A stretch of 64,000 nucleotides of DNA, from assembly GCA_001899255.1 (NCBI GenBank), contig MKVX01000013.1, positions 124,001-188,000 of the forward strand. The letters run 5' to 3'. The notes under the pieces are model-generated. The model did not search any database, was not told the origin of the DNA, and saw only the letters and a list, made by a program, of their open reading frames with translations. A program made the position numbers and the translations under genes. How positions within the stretch are numbered: the stretch's first letter is position 1; every line of letters starts with the position of its first letter. Source of the DNA: Rhizobiales bacterium 62-47 (GTDB lineage: Bacteria > Pseudomonadota > Alphaproteobacteria > Rhizobiales > Xanthobacteraceae). Shown here one piece after another: positions 1-9,786 of the stretch.

Positions 1-1
1 G

Positions 2-367
2 TATCCGCATGAATTTTCCGGCGGTCAGCGCCAGCGCATCTGCGTGGCGCGTGCCGTCGTGCTGGAGCCGAGTTTCGTGGTGCTGGATGAGCCCACCAGC
101 GCGCTCGACATGCTGTTTCAGGCGCAATTGGTCGATCTGCTGCGCGAGCTGCAACGCAAGCATGACCTGACGTATCTGTTCATCTCGCACGATCTTCGGG
201 TTGTCGCCTCGCTGGCGAGTCATCTCATCGTGATGCGCCAAGGCAAGGTCGTGGAGGAGGGGCCTGCCGCGGACCTCTTCAAGAACCCGAAAAGCGACTA
301 CACCCGCGTGCTGTTCGCGGCCGCATTCCGCAACGAGGCGGCTGGCGGCCACACGGCGGCGCAATGA
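2..367 (+). CDS. Peptide-type ABC transporter ATP-binding protein, C-terminal part (5' end outside window)
   Basis: Open from the first base, leaving the last 121 residues. The visible part starts in the ABC signature (SGGQRQR), followed by Walker B with its glutamate ([11 protein letters not shown]) and the switch histidine (FISHD). Walker A and the Q-loop lie upstream of the window. The tail (EEGPAADLF then YTRVLFAAA) is typical of the ATPases of dipeptide/oligopeptide/nickel importers (Dpp, Opp, YejF type), which power substrate uptake at the inner membrane. YejF-like double ATPases end the same way, so single or fused architecture cannot be told. The stop overlaps the start of the Nudix gene (ATGA), implying translational coupling. 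Confidence 0.9.
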   Translation, partial: YPHEFSGGQRQRICVARAVVLEPSFVVLDEPTSALDMLFQAQLVDLLRELQRKHDLTYLFISHDLRVVASLASHLIVMRQGKVVEEGPAADLFKNPKSDYTRVLFAAAFRNEAAGGHTAAQ

Positions 368-999
368 CTAGGCGGATTCCGTTCGATGCGGTCGCGGATC
401 GGCCCGCCGATGTCACGGTTTCGGAGCCGACCGATATCGCGCGCGGCTTCATGCCGTATGAGCGTTATTCCGTAGTTCTGCCGGACAGCGAAGGACGCGA
501 AACGCGGCAGCGGCGCGATCTGCTGCGTGCTGGCCGCGTCGTCGCGGTGCTGACCGTCGATCTCGATCAGGACCGCATCGTATTGATCCGGCAGTTTCGC
601 TTGTCAGGACATATCGCCACCGGGCGCGGCGATATGGTCGAGATCGTCGCCGGCCGAGTCGACCGCGGAGAAAGTCCGCGCGACGCGGCAATTCGCGAAT
701 GTCGTGAAGAGATTGGTGTCGCCCCTTCGCGGATCGTCGAATTGTTCAGCGTGTTATCGACGCCGGGCCTGACGGAGGAATATGTGACGTTCTTTCTGGG
801 AACGGTCGACTCGTCGAAGGTTGTTGCGCGCGGTGGTCTTGACGGTGAAGGCGAAGACACGCTGCCGTTCGTCGTGTCGGTCGACGACGCGCTCGCGGCG
901 CTGGATCGCGGGTCCGTCGCCAACGCGCTTCTGGTCAATGCGTTGCAGTGGCTGGCGCTCCACCGCGCCGGGCTTCGCGATTATATCACAGCCGCTTGA
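364..999 (+). CDS. Nudix hydrolase, ADP-ribose pyrophosphatase-like
   Basis: 211 residues. A perfect Nudix box GX5EX7REUXEEXGU runs from Gly97 to Val119 ([23 protein letters not shown]), giving the metal-binding glutamates for hydrolysis of a nucleoside diphosphate linked to X. The preceding strand with VLIRQFR is typical of the ADP-ribose/ADP-sugar pyrophosphatase branch, but substrate choice cannot be read with certainty. It begins at an ATGA overlap with the ABC ATPase gene, so both are probably on one transcript. Its 3' end overlaps the convergent NlpC/P60 gene by 14 bases. Confidence 0.88.
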   Translation: MTRRIPFDAVADRPADVTVSEPTDIARGFMPYERYSVVLPDSEGRETRQRRDLLRAGRVVAVLTVDLDQDRIVLIRQFRLSGHIATGRGDMVEIVAGRVDRGESPRDAAIRECREEIGVAPSRIVELFSVLSTPGLTEEYVTFFLGTVDSSKVVARGGLDGEGEDTLPFVVSVDDALAALDRGSVANALLVNALQWLALHRAGLRDYITAA

Positions 1000-1828
1000 T
1001 GCTGGTGATTTCGTGTCCCGCCGCGCTGATGCGGGATACGGCATCGCGGATGGGTTCGATCGCCGTTGCCATATGGTAGGCGTTGGCATGCACGATCGTT
1101 GAGGCATCGCGCACGATGGCAACGTGGCCTTTCCAGAAGATCAGGTCGCCACGTCTCAACTGATGCAGTTGCGTCACCGGCACCGTTGCGCCGAGCGAAG
1201 CCTCCTGCATGTCGCTGTCGCGCGGTGCGCCCACGCCACTGGCTGTCAATGCGACCTGTACCAAGCCTGAGCAATCGATACCGAGACTGCTCTTGCCGCC
1301 CCACAGATAGGGTGTGCCGACGAACAACTCGGCGATCGCGACGAAATCGGCCGCGTGGTCGGTGATCGGCGCGAGATGTTGTGCTGGCACGAACAAGCCC
1401 GCGTCGGTCATCGCGAAAACATCGTCGGTTCGGTTGACGGCAATGGTGGCGCCGAGCGGCAGTGTCGCGGCCGGCGGCAATTTGATCGAGGGACCGGGGA
1501 ATGCGAAAGTGCGGATAGCCGCAACCTTGTGTGTGACGGCGGCACCCGGTTGGCCCAGCGCATGATCCGGCAGCCAGCCGACATAGCCGTCGCTCCCGAG
1601 TTGCCCCCAAGCCCAGCCTTCGCCGTTGCGATCGTAGATGGTGACGTGCTCGCCCAGCAATGCCTGCGTCTGCAGCATCGCGTCGGCGCGCGGCGCTGTT
1701 CGGACCGGCGCGATGGCATCCGTCACGACACATTTTTCGCCGTTGACGAAGCGGGCCGCCTTCACTTTGCCTTCGAGATATTTTGCCGCCACGTCGGGCC
1801 GGGCCGGAGTGAGGCGGGGATCATCCAT
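986..1828 (-). CDS. NlpC/P60 family peptidoglycan endopeptidase with SH3-like domains
   Basis: 280 residues. The N-terminal half (about 35-155) carries two SH3b-like segments, and the C-terminal 120 residues form an NlpC/P60 papain-like domain. Candidate catalytic residues are Cys186 in GIDCSGL, His235 in GHVAIV and His248 in HANAYH. This matches the dipeptidyl-peptidase VI type, which cleaves between D-Glu and the diamino acid of cell-wall peptides. No signal peptide is visible, consistent with cytoplasmic muropeptide turnover. The gene overlaps the upstream M17 aminopeptidase by 8 bases. The pairing suggests the two enzymes act in sequence on recycled murein peptides; that link is inference. 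Confidence 0.9.
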   Translation of the reverse strand: MDDPRLTPARPDVAAKYLEGKVKAARFVNGEKCVVTDAIAPVRTAPRADAMLQTQALLGEHVTIYDRNGEGWAWGQLGSDGYVGWLPDHALGQPGAAVTHKVAAIRTFAFPGPSIKLPPAATLPLGATIAVNRTDDVFAMTDAGLFVPAQHLAPITDHAADFVAIAELFVGTPYLWGGKSSLGIDCSGLVQVALTASGVGAPRDSDMQEASLGATVPVTQLHQLRRGDLIFWKGHVAIVRDASTIVHANAYHMATAIEPIRDAVSRISAAGHEITSIKRL

Positions 1829-3203
1829 AGCGTTGGCTCAGCAAGCGATACAATGCGCGCGCGGCCTGGCATTCGCCGCCTTCCGGGCGCCCCGGCTTCG
1901 CTGTCGGCGTCCAGCCGTAAATGTCGAAGTGCAGCCAGTTGCTGGCACGCTCGACGAAGCGTTGCAGGAACAGCGCGCAGGTGATCGAACCCGCGAAGCC
2001 GTTCGACGGGGCGTTGTTGATATTGCCGACCTTGGAATCGAGCCAGGCATCGTACGGTCCCCACAAGGGCATGCGCCAGACTGGATCGTTCTCCTCGGCC
2101 GCGCAACGCGCCACCTCTGCCGCAAGCGCATCATCGCCTGTATAGAACGGCGGCAGATCCGGGCCGAGCGCGACGCGTGCCGCGCCGGTCAGCGTGCCGA
2201 GATCGATCAGCAGATCGGGCGATTCCTCATCGGCCAGAGCCAGCGCATCGGCCAGCACCAAGCGGCCTTCGGCGTCGGTGTTGCCAATTTCCACGGTCGG
2301 ACCCTTGCGCGACGGAAAGATGTCCAGCGGACGAAAGGCGTTGCCTGCGACCGAATTCTCGACCGCGGGAATCAGCACCCGCAGCCGGATCCTCAACCCC
2401 GCATCCATGATCATCTGCGCCAGCGCCAGGACATTGGCCGCGCCACCCATGTCCTTCTTCATGATCAGCATGCCGCTGGCCGGCTTCAGATCGACGCCAC
2501 CGGTATCGAAGCAGACGCCTTTGCCGACGAGCGTGACTTTCGGATGTGCCGGATTGCCCCAAGTGAAATCGATCAGGCGCGGCGCACGGGTCGAGGCCAT
2601 GCCGACAGCGTGGATCAGCGGGAAATTCTGTCGTTTGAGGTCGTCACCGACGATCGAACTGAAGCGGGCACCGAACCGCTCGGCAAGCGTGCGGGCCGCC
2701 TGCTCGAGGTCCTCCGGGCCCATGTCGTTGGCCGGGGTGTTGATGAGATCGCGCGCGAGGGCGGCAGCCTCGGCCATGCGAGAGATGGCGGCGATGTCGA
2801 CATCGGCCGGCGGCACCAGCCGCACGTTTGCCGCGTCGATGGTGCGATAACGTCCGAACCGATAGCTGCCTAAAGCGAAAGCCAGTACGGCCAATCGCAT
2901 GTCGTGCGACGTGTCGGCGAAACGATAGACGCCGGGTGGCAGCAGGCCCGGCAATTGTCCCGCGCGGAAGCGGTCGTGGCGGCAGCTCGCGGGATCGTCG
3001 ACACCGAACAGCACTTGCGCGATGGTTCCATCCGCTGCCGGCAGTGGCAGGCAGTGCCCGGCCTTGCCGGTGAAGTTGCTGGCGCGCGCGAATTGCTGGG
3101 CCGTCGCGGAGAGATCGGCGCGGATCGCCTCCCAACTGGCCTTGGTGACCAGCGTGATGGGGATCGCGGCCTCGATCGCTTCCGTTTCGAAGGCAGAGTG
3201 CAT
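1821..3203 (-). CDS. Leucyl aminopeptidase family protein (M17)
   Basis: 460 residues. The C-terminal catalytic domain has the M17 signature NTDAEGRL (308-315), the metal-binding region GKGVCFDTGG (228-237) and MKKDMGG (249-255). These supply the Lys, Asp and Glu ligands for two metal ions used to release N-terminal amino acids from peptides. The N-terminal domain is divergent, as in the PepB-like alphaproteobacterial branch. It is the first gene of a minus-strand pair with the NlpC/P60 peptidase. The 140-base gap to the divergent tadD-like gene should hold its promoter. Confidence 0.92.
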   Translation of the reverse strand: MHSAFETEAIEAAIPITLVTKASWEAIRADLSATAQQFARASNFTGKAGHCLPLPAADGTIAQVLFGVDDPASCRHDRFRAGQLPGLLPPGVYRFADTSHDMRLAVLAFALGSYRFGRYRTIDAANVRLVPPADVDIAAISRMAEAAALARDLINTPANDMGPEDLEQAARTLAERFGARFSSIVGDDLKRQNFPLIHAVGMASTRAPRLIDFTWGNPAHPKVTLVGKGVCFDTGGVDLKPASGMLIMKKDMGGAANVLALAQMIMDAGLRIRLRVLIPAVENSVAGNAFRPLDIFPSRKGPTVEIGNTDAEGRLVLADALALADEESPDLLIDLGTLTGAARVALGPDLPPFYTGDDALAAEVARCAAEENDPVWRMPLWGPYDAWLDSKVGNINNAPSNGFAGSITCALFLQRFVERASNWLHFDIYGWTPTAKPGRPEGGECQAARALYRLLSQRYG

Positions 3204-3343
3204 GATATCGGTCTCGCTACTGGGGGACTTCGGTGGGCAGACCGGCGAGCCTATTGGGCAATTAACCAGTCGTTAGGGTTAACGGTCTATTGATCGAGGC
3301 AGTCGACAGCAACAATTTGCCTGCAATCGCGAGTTAATGTGCC

Positions 3344-4156
3344 ATGCGTCAGCAGCCTTGTCTTGCCCGCTTTCTCGGCTCGGTGGCTATCGTCGCGGTC
3401 GTATCGGCCGGGCTGGGTGGCTGTCAAACGGCGAGCCTGTCCGACGTCACAGGTTCGCTCTCCCCGCGCGCGGAAGCTCGGGCAGAGGCCGATCCGCGCC
3501 GCGCGGCGGTCGACGCCTATGGCGAGCAGTATCGCGCCAACCCGAAGAATGCCGAAGCTGCGCTGAAATACGGACAGGCGTTGCGTGCCTCCGGTCAGCG
3601 CGCGCAAGCCGTGGCGGTGCTGGAGCAGGCGAGCCTTGCGCACCCCGGCAACAAGGCTCTGCTGGCCGTTTATGGCCGGGCGCTGGCCGACAATGGCAAT
3701 TTCCAGATGGCATTTGACGTGCTCGGTCGCGCCCACACGCCGCAGAACCCCGACTGGCGCATTCTGTCGGTGCAGGGAACGGCGCTCGATCAACTCGGCC
3801 GTCATGAGCAGGCACGCAACTATTACGCCAGCGCTTTGAAGATCGCGCCCGACGAGCCATCGATTCTGTCCAATCTCGGCCTGTCTTTCGTGCTGACCGG
3901 CGATTTGCAGAAGGCCGAAACCACCTTGCGCCGCGCTTATGCGCGCCCCAATGCCGATGCCCGCGTGCGCCAGAATCTGGGGCTCGTGGTGGGGTTGCAG
4001 GGCCGCTTTGCCGAGGCGGAGTCGATCGTCAAGGCCGACCTGCCGGCTGACGAAGCGGCGGCGAACGTCGCCTATCTCAAGCAGATGCTGAACGGCCGTC
4101 AGCAGCAGCCAAAGCTGGGCGCGCAAGCCGAACCAGCGGCAGCGACCCGCTCCTGA
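3344..4156 (+). CDS. tadD: Tetratricopeptide-repeat lipoprotein, TadD-like pilus assembly protein
   Basis: 270 residues. A signal peptide ends in a lipobox with Cys27 (GLGGC), so the protein is probably a lipoprotein. Residues about 60-235 consist of tandem TPR units, recognisable by repeated G-x-x-x-x-A patterns such as ALKYGQALRASGQ and SNLGLSFVLTGD. TadD is the lipoprotein pilotin-like factor needed to assemble or stabilise the Tad/Flp secretin. This gene stands tail-to-tail with tadC at the end of the minus-strand tad operon and is transcribed separately from the divergent region with the M17 peptidase. Confidence 0.85.
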   Translation: MRQQPCLARFLGSVAIVAVVSAGLGGCQTASLSDVTGSLSPRAEARAEADPRRAAVDAYGEQYRANPKNAEAALKYGQALRASGQRAQAVAVLEQASLAHPGNKALLAVYGRALADNGNFQMAFDVLGRAHTPQNPDWRILSVQGTALDQLGRHEQARNYYASALKIAPDEPSILSNLGLSFVLTGDLQKAETTLRRAYARPNADARVRQNLGLVVGLQGRFAEAESIVKADLPADEAAANVAYLKQMLNGRQQQPKLGAQAEPAAATRS

Positions 4157-4290
4157 TCGGGTGCGGTCCCTCCGCTACTCATGTTCCACATCATCGTAGG
4201 TCGATCGTGGCGACCGGCCGCAGTTCGATGCGAGGCCGGGTTTTCTGCGCGCATGCCGCCAGTCATTGGCTGGTGCGGCGCGCGACTCGG

Positions 4291-5262
4291 TCAGTGCAGT
4301 TCGGAAAGCTTGATGCCGGTCGGCCCGAGGATGACGACGAACAGCACCGGCAGGAAGAACAGGATCATCGGGACTGTCAGCTTGGGCGGTAACGCAGCGG
4401 CTTTCTTCTCGGCTGCAGTCATGCGCATGTCGCGATTTTCCTGGGCCATCACGCGCAATGCCTGCCCGAGCGGCGTGCCGTAGCGCTCCGACTGCTGAAG
4501 CGCGAGACAGACCGATTTCACGCCTTCCAGGCCGGTTCGCTTGGCAAGATTCTCATAGGCCGTCTTGCGGTCCTGAAGGTAGGACAACTCGGCCGTGGTC
4601 AGTGTGAACTCTTCCGCCAGTGCGACCGATTGAATCCCGATTTCCACGCTGACCTTGCGGAAAGCCATTTCGATGGACATGCCGGATTCGACGCAGATCA
4701 GCAGCAGATCGAGCGCATCGGGAAATGCGCGCCGGATCGACAGCTGACGCTTGGAGATGGCGTTTTGCAGAAACAGCATCGGTGCCTGCAACCCGAGATA
4801 GGCGGCGCCAAGGCAGATGCCGATCTTGACCTGCACAGGCTGTTGCATCTTCGATAGCACGAAGACGTAGACGATGGCTGCCGCCAGGAACACGATGGGG
4901 GTTACCATGCGGAAGAACAGGAACGTGATGTAGGGCGCTTGTCCGCGGTAGCCAGCCATGATCAGCTTTTCGCGGGCGGCTTCCTGGGCGACCCATTTTC
5001 CGAGGTTGAGATCCTCGACGACGCGGGAGACCAGTTGCTTCGGGGTTTGACGGAGTGAGACCTTTTCGCCTCTCAGCCGCTCGCGCTCACGCTGCCTTAT
5101 GCGTTCACGCTCGCTGGCGACAGCTTTCATTCGCTTGGTGAGCGCTTCACCGGCAAACAGCGGCGTAATCAGCGAATAGACGGTGGCGCTTGCGGCAATT
5201 GCCGCAAACAACATCGTCATAAAGCGTGCGTCATGAAATTTTTCGACGATGAAAGCGAACAT
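4291..5262 (-). CDS. tadC: Tad pilus inner-membrane platform protein TadC
   Basis: 323 residues with the T2SSF (GspF/PilC-like) domain in the C-terminal half (about 170-300) and four hydrophobic segments, one near the N terminus, two around 115-165 and one at the C terminus. With TadB it forms the inner-membrane platform that couples the CpaF ATPase to pilin polymerisation. It lies 9 bases after tadB, as in other tad operons, and is the last gene on this strand before tadD. Confidence 0.92.
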   Translation of the reverse strand: MFAFIVEKFHDARFMTMLFAAIAASATVYSLITPLFAGEALTKRMKAVASERERIRQRERERLRGEKVSLRQTPKQLVSRVVEDLNLGKWVAQEAAREKLIMAGYRGQAPYITFLFFRMVTPIVFLAAAIVYVFVLSKMQQPVQVKIGICLGAAYLGLQAPMLFLQNAISKRQLSIRRAFPDALDLLLICVESGMSIEMAFRKVSVEIGIQSVALAEEFTLTTAELSYLQDRKTAYENLAKRTGLEGVKSVCLALQQSERYGTPLGQALRVMAQENRDMRMTAAEKKAAALPPKLTVPMILFFLPVLFVVILGPTGIKLSELH

Positions 5263-5271
5263 GGTGCACCA

Positions 5272-6249
5272 CTAGAAGTCGAAGTTGATCATCTTCTTCA
5301 TGACCAGAATGCCGATCGTCATCCAGATAACGCAGCCGGCGAGCATGAGTTGGCCGGTCGGATGAGTCCACAGCAATGAGATGTAATCCGGAGTTGTCAG
5401 GTAAACGAGGAACATCACGATCGGAGGCAGCGAGCCGATGATGGCGGCCGATGCCTTGGCCTCCATCGACATGGCCTGGATCTTCTCGGTCATCTTCTTG
5501 CGGTCGCGCAGCACTTTGGACAGGTTACCCAGCGCTTCGGCGAGATTGCCGCCGGATTTTTGCTGAATGGCGATCACGATGCCGAAGAAATTGGCCTCGG
5601 GCAGCGGCATCCGCTCGTACAGCCGGGAACACGCTTCGCCCAGCGGCATGCCGATGGCCTGGGTTTCGATGATCGACAGAAATTCGCCCTTGAGCGGCTG
5701 GGGCGAATCTGCAGCAACAACCTTGATCGATTCGAAGAGCGGAAGGCCGGCCTTGATGCCACGCACGATGACGTCGACGGCGTCGGGGAGGGCCGCGATG
5801 AATTTCTTCTCCCGCCGTTTCTTGAGATAGCCGAGCAGCCAACGCGGAACCCCGATGGCGGCGGCAAAACCGAATGCCGTTGCGGCGATCAGCCCGAGGC
5901 CTCCGACGAAGCACACCGCAAAGGTCACAAAGCCGAGCGCCGAGGATATGACGGCGAATTTCTGCTTCGACCAGGACAGCCCGGCCTGTGAAATCCGATT
6001 GCTCAGAGAAACGTTCTTATCTTTCTTGTGACGCTCTTCGAGTTCCTTGAGCGAATTCTCCACTTGCTCGCGCCGCGAGCGCTGGCTTCGGTCAATGCTT
6101 CGTGCAGACACCGGTTCCGATTTGGCGAGAGCAGAGCGGCGTTGCTCAGCCTTTCGCTCGCCGGACAGGACCGGATAAAGAAATACCCACGCCACGCCGC
6201 CGATAGCGGTCGCGGCGAGGAATGCCAGTGCGAGCGTCTGCAGATTCAT
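5272..6249 (-). CDS. tadB: Tad pilus inner-membrane platform protein TadB
   Basis: 325 residues. An N-terminal membrane segment (about 5-27) is followed by a charged cytoplasmic stretch, a hydrophobic pair around 105-140, the T2SSF domain (about 155-285, with PDAVDVIVRGIKAGLP and a G-NLAEALGNLS segment) and C-terminal membrane helices. Partner of TadC in the pilus assembly platform. It is 8 bases downstream of cpaF and 9 bases upstream of tadC, clearly in one operon. Confidence 0.93.
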   Translation of the reverse strand: MNLQTLALAFLAATAIGGVAWVFLYPVLSGERKAEQRRSALAKSEPVSARSIDRSQRSRREQVENSLKELEERHKKDKNVSLSNRISQAGLSWSKQKFAVISSALGFVTFAVCFVGGLGLIAATAFGFAAAIGVPRWLLGYLKKRREKKFIAALPDAVDVIVRGIKAGLPLFESIKVVAADSPQPLKGEFLSIIETQAIGMPLGEACSRLYERMPLPEANFFGIVIAIQQKSGGNLAEALGNLSKVLRDRKKMTEKIQAMSMEAKASAAIIGSLPPIVMFLVYLTTPDYISLLWTHPTGQLMLAGCVIWMTIGILVMKKMINFDF

Positions 6250-6257
6250 GGTCGGCC

Positions 6258-7742
6258 TCAGACGGAAACATCGACAATGGCGGCGTCCAGAGCGGCGGCA
6301 AGCCGTTGCTCTTCGTTGTAGTACCGTGCGCGATCCCAGAAGGCCGGACGCCCGATTCCGGTCGAGCGATGACGGCCGATGATGTTGCCGTTGGAATCTT
6401 CGCCGAGCAGGTCATAGACGAAGATGTCCTGAGTGATGATGGTGTCGCCTTCCATCCCCATCACCTCGGTGATGTGGGTAATGCGACGCGAACCGTCGCG
6501 CAGTCGTGCAGCCTGGACGATGACGTCGATCGAGGCGCAGATCATTTCGCGGATCGTGCGCGACGGCAGCGAATAGCCGCCCATGGTGATCATGGATTCG
6601 CAGCGAGAGAGTGCCTCGCGCGGATTGTTGGCGTGCAGCGTGCCCATCGAGCCGTCATGGCCGGTGTTCATCGCCTGCAACAGGTCGAAAGCCTCTGGTC
6701 CGCGGACTTCGCCGACGATGATGCGTTCCGGCCGCATACGCAGACAGTTCTTGACCAGATCGCGCATGGTGATCTGGCCTTCGCCTTCGATATTGGGTGG
6801 GCGCGTTTCCAGGCGGACGACGTGAGGCTGCTGCAATTGCAGTTCCGCGGCGTCTTCGCAGGTAATGATGCGCTCGTCACCCTCGATATAGTTCGTCAGG
6901 CAGTTGAGCAGCGTGGTCTTGCCGGAGCCGGTACCGCCGGAGATCAGCACATTGGCGCGGCAGCGCCCGATGATCTGCAGGATTTCGGCGCCGGGTGGAG
7001 AAATCGCGCCGAATTTGACCAGCTGATCCAGTGTCAGTTTGTCCTTGCGGAATTTACGGATGGTGAGCGCGGGACCGTCGATCGCGAGAGGCGGCACGAT
7101 GGCGTTGACACGTGAACCGTCGGCGAGGCGGGCGTCGCAGATCGGCGAGGACTCATCAACGCGTCGGCCGACCTGGCTGACGATGCGCTGGCAGATGTTG
7201 AGAAGCTGCTGATTGTCGCGGAAACGGATGCCGGTCTTCTGGATTTTGCCGCCGACTTCGATGAAGACCGTCCCGGCACCATTGACCATGATGTCCGCGA
7301 TGTCGTCGCGTGCCAGCAGCGGCTCCAGCGGGCCGTAACCGAGCACGTCGTTGCAGATATCGTCGAGCAGTTCTTCCTGCTCGGCAATCGACATGACGAT
7401 ATTTTTGATCGCGATGATTTCGTTGACGATATCGCGGATTTCTTCGCGGGCGGACTCGCCGTCCAGCTTGGCGAGCTGGGCCAGATCGATGGCTTCGATC
7501 AAGGCGCCGAAGATCGTTGCCTTGACCTGATAGTAGTTGTCCGAGCGCCGGGATTCCACGGCGGGTTGAGGCGGCGCGGGGCGTCCGGGAGCCAGCGGCG
7601 GCGAAGAGATCGCGGCGCCGGGCGATGGTGTCGAAACATGCGAAGGCGCTGCCGCTGCCGGCGCCGCGGCCGGCTCCAGCATGGCAGCGGCGGGGAGCGC
7701 CGCCCTCGATTCAGTTTCCGGTCCGCTACGCTTACCAAACAC
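6258..7742 (-). CDS. cpaF: Tad pilus assembly ATPase CpaF/TadA
   Basis: 494 residues, GTG start. A Pro/Ala-rich, probably disordered N terminus (about 15-65) precedes a secretion ATPase of the GspE/VirB11 superfamily. The P-loop GGTGSGKTT is at 269-277, Walker B falls in [12 protein letters not shown], and the His box is in [10 protein letters not shown]. The hexameric ATPase drives Flp pilus extension and probably retraction. It lies between cpaE and tadB in the canonical order. Confidence 0.95.
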   Translation of the reverse strand: MFGKRSGPETESRAALPAAAMLEPAAAPAAAAPSHVSTPSPGAAISSPPLAPGRPAPPQPAVESRRSDNYYQVKATIFGALIEAIDLAQLAKLDGESAREEIRDIVNEIIAIKNIVMSIAEQEELLDDICNDVLGYGPLEPLLARDDIADIMVNGAGTVFIEVGGKIQKTGIRFRDNQQLLNICQRIVSQVGRRVDESSPICDARLADGSRVNAIVPPLAIDGPALTIRKFRKDKLTLDQLVKFGAISPPGAEILQIIGRCRANVLISGGTGSGKTTLLNCLTNYIEGDERIITCEDAAELQLQQPHVVRLETRPPNIEGEGQITMRDLVKNCLRMRPERIIVGEVRGPEAFDLLQAMNTGHDGSMGTLHANNPREALSRCESMITMGGYSLPSRTIREMICASIDVIVQAARLRDGSRRITHITEVMGMEGDTIITQDIFVYDLLGEDSNGNIIGRHRSTGIGRPAFWDRARYYNEEQRLAAALDAAIVDVSV

Positions 7743-7762
7743 GACGGTACTCCATGCGGCAG

Positions 7763-9031
7763 TTATTTAGCCCGCAGCTTTCCGATTAGCGGCGCGAGGA
7801 ACGAGGTGCGCGGCTTCTTTGCCTCGCCGCGCCCCGTGAGCCGCTGGGCGATTTGCAGGAACATTTCAGTCGTCCGATGATTGGCGGCGATTTCCGCGAT
7901 CATCTGTCCATTGTTCGCGGCCGACCCGAACAGTTGCGGCTCGAACGGAATGCTGACGATCGGCTGCGCTTCGATGGCCTTGGCGAATTCATTGACGGCA
8001 ATCTCCGGCCGTTTCGGCACGCCAACCTGATTGAGGCAGTACAGCGGCGCACGATCGTTCGGTCGCGCGGCTTTCAGCAGATCGAACAGGTTCTTGGTAT
8101 TGCGCAAATTGGCCAGATCCGGCGCGGCGACGATGAGGATGTCGTCGGCACTGATCAGCGCCCGTTTCGCCCAGCCCGACCATTGATGCGGCACGTCCAG
8201 CACGATGCACGGCATCGTCGAACGCAGCGTATCGAAAATGGCGTCGAACGCTTCGGTGCCAAAATCGTAGACGCGATCCAGCGTTGCCGGTGCGGCCAAC
8301 AGGCTGAGGTGATCGGTGCATTTCGACAATAGGCGGTCGATGAAGGCGGTATCGATACGGTCGGGCGAAAACACCGCATCGGCGATGCCTTGCGGCGGAT
8401 CCTGATTGTAATCCAGGCCTGCCGTGCCGAATGCTAGATCGAGATCCGCTACGACGGAATCCAGCGCGAGATCCCGGGCAATCGCCCATGCAACGTTATG
8501 GGCGATCGTCGATGCGCCGACGCCGCCCTTGGCGCCTGTGATGGCGATAATCCGGCCCACGGCCTTGGCGTCCGGTGTCGAAAACAGACCGCAGACCGCG
8601 CGCACGATTTCAATCGGCTGGATCGGTGCGATGAGATAGTCGCTGACGCCGCGACGGACGAGCTCGCGATACAATGTCACGTCGTTGACCCGGCCGACGA
8701 CGATGACGCGCGTCCCGGCGTCACAGACCGAGGCGAGCTGATCGAGGCCGCTGAGGATATCGGAGCGGCCTTCGGTTTGCAGAATGATGACGTTCGGCGT
8801 CGGCGCCGTCCGATAGGCCTCGATCGCCGCCGTGATGCCGCCCATCTGGATCTTGATGTGCGCTTTGCCAAGACGTCGGTCTTCGCCGGCGGACTGAATC
8901 ACCGCGGCGACTTCGACTGTCTCGCAAAAGGCCTGGACCGACACACGCGGCGCCGGTGCGATGTGAATATCGCTATCCAACGTCGCGACGTCGGAAGAGC
9001 TTTCCTGATTCTGGCGTTCGTAGCTGATCAT
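7763..9031 (-). CDS. cpaE: CpaE/TadZ pilus localisation ATPase
   Basis: 422 residues. The N-terminal part (about 30-150) resembles an atypical receiver domain. The C-terminal part is a ParA/MinD-type ATPase with deviant Walker A GAKGGVGAST at 166-175. TadZ/CpaE proteins localise the Tad machinery, often to a cell pole. The start codon overlaps the stop of cpaD by four bases (ATGA), so the two are translationally coupled. The first residues before about 28 are low in structure. Confidence 0.92.
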   Translation of the reverse strand: MISYERQNQESSSDVATLDSDIHIAPAPRVSVQAFCETVEVAAVIQSAGEDRRLGKAHIKIQMGGITAAIEAYRTAPTPNVIILQTEGRSDILSGLDQLASVCDAGTRVIVVGRVNDVTLYRELVRRGVSDYLIAPIQPIEIVRAVCGLFSTPDAKAVGRIIAITGAKGGVGASTIAHNVAWAIARDLALDSVVADLDLAFGTAGLDYNQDPPQGIADAVFSPDRIDTAFIDRLLSKCTDHLSLLAAPATLDRVYDFGTEAFDAIFDTLRSTMPCIVLDVPHQWSGWAKRALISADDILIVAAPDLANLRNTKNLFDLLKAARPNDRAPLYCLNQVGVPKRPEIAVNEFAKAIEAQPIVSIPFEPQLFGSAANNGQMIAEIAANHRTTEMFLQIAQRLTGRGEAKKPRTSFLAPLIGKLRAK

Positions 9032-9765
9032 TTTCCAACATCGCTCAGTTTGGCCGCATCAGACTCGGGATACTTGGTCGCGGTTGACATACCCTTGCGG
9101 TACTTCTCGAACGCGATATTGCGGCGGGCGGTATAGGCCGGCGTTTCCGGGCGTGGCTGAACCAGGTCCGTGGGGTTGTCGACCATCGCCGCAAGATTGC
9201 GCTGCGTGGCACAGCCGAAGTTCCAGTAGGGCGTATTCTCGAGATAGGATTTGTTCTTGATCGAAGGACCGATATCCTCCGGCCATACGCCGCATGGTCC
9301 GGCATCGGCCTTGATCCGGGGATAGCTCACGCGGATCGGTGCGAAGAGCTGCGGATCCGGGCTGCGGAAATTGCGCACCGTGATGCCCTGCGCGGGCACG
9401 CCGCTGGCGGCCAGCAGCGATTTGATCTCGCGCAACGAATCTGCCGCTGTCCTTGCATTCGGGGTGTGGACCGGAACATCGATGACAATCACGCCGGTGC
9501 CTTCGTGCAGCCACGTCCGCCCCAGCGACACGATGTCAGCGCGCTGCGAGGCGCTCAAGCCGCCGCGGCCGTTGCCAACGAAGACATTGATCGTCTGGTT
9601 CGCTTCCTGAACCACGATGGGATGACGCTGCCGGTAATCCGCCGGGATCGCGCCGGTGATTTCCTCGCTGGTGTGGGTGCAGGCACCCAGCACGCAGGAT
9701 GCGCCGACCAGCAGGCTTGCCAGCCGGAGTCCACGCTGGAAATTGACGGGTCGTTTCGTCGTCAT
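9028..9765 (-). CDS. cpaD: CpaD pilus assembly lipoprotein
   Basis: 245 residues with a basic N terminus, a hydrophobic stretch and a lipobox ending at Cys29 (VLGAC). The remainder contains the CpaD domain, with conserved features such as GRGGLSA and NFGCATQRNLAAMVDNP. It is an outer-membrane-associated lipoprotein linked to the CpaC secretin. An AAGGA Shine-Dalgarno lies 8 bases before the ATG. It sits between cpaC and cpaE, overlapping the latter. Confidence 0.9.
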   Translation of the reverse strand: MTTKRPVNFQRGLRLASLLVGASCVLGACTHTSEEITGAIPADYRQRHPIVVQEANQTINVFVGNGRGGLSASQRADIVSLGRTWLHEGTGVIVIDVPVHTPNARTAADSLREIKSLLAASGVPAQGITVRNFRSPDPQLFAPIRVSYPRIKADAGPCGVWPEDIGPSIKNKSYLENTPYWNFGCATQRNLAAMVDNPTDLVQPRPETPAYTARRNIAFEKYRKGMSTATKYPESDAAKLSDVGK

Positions 9766-9786
9766 GTCCGTTATCCTTGTCCCGTC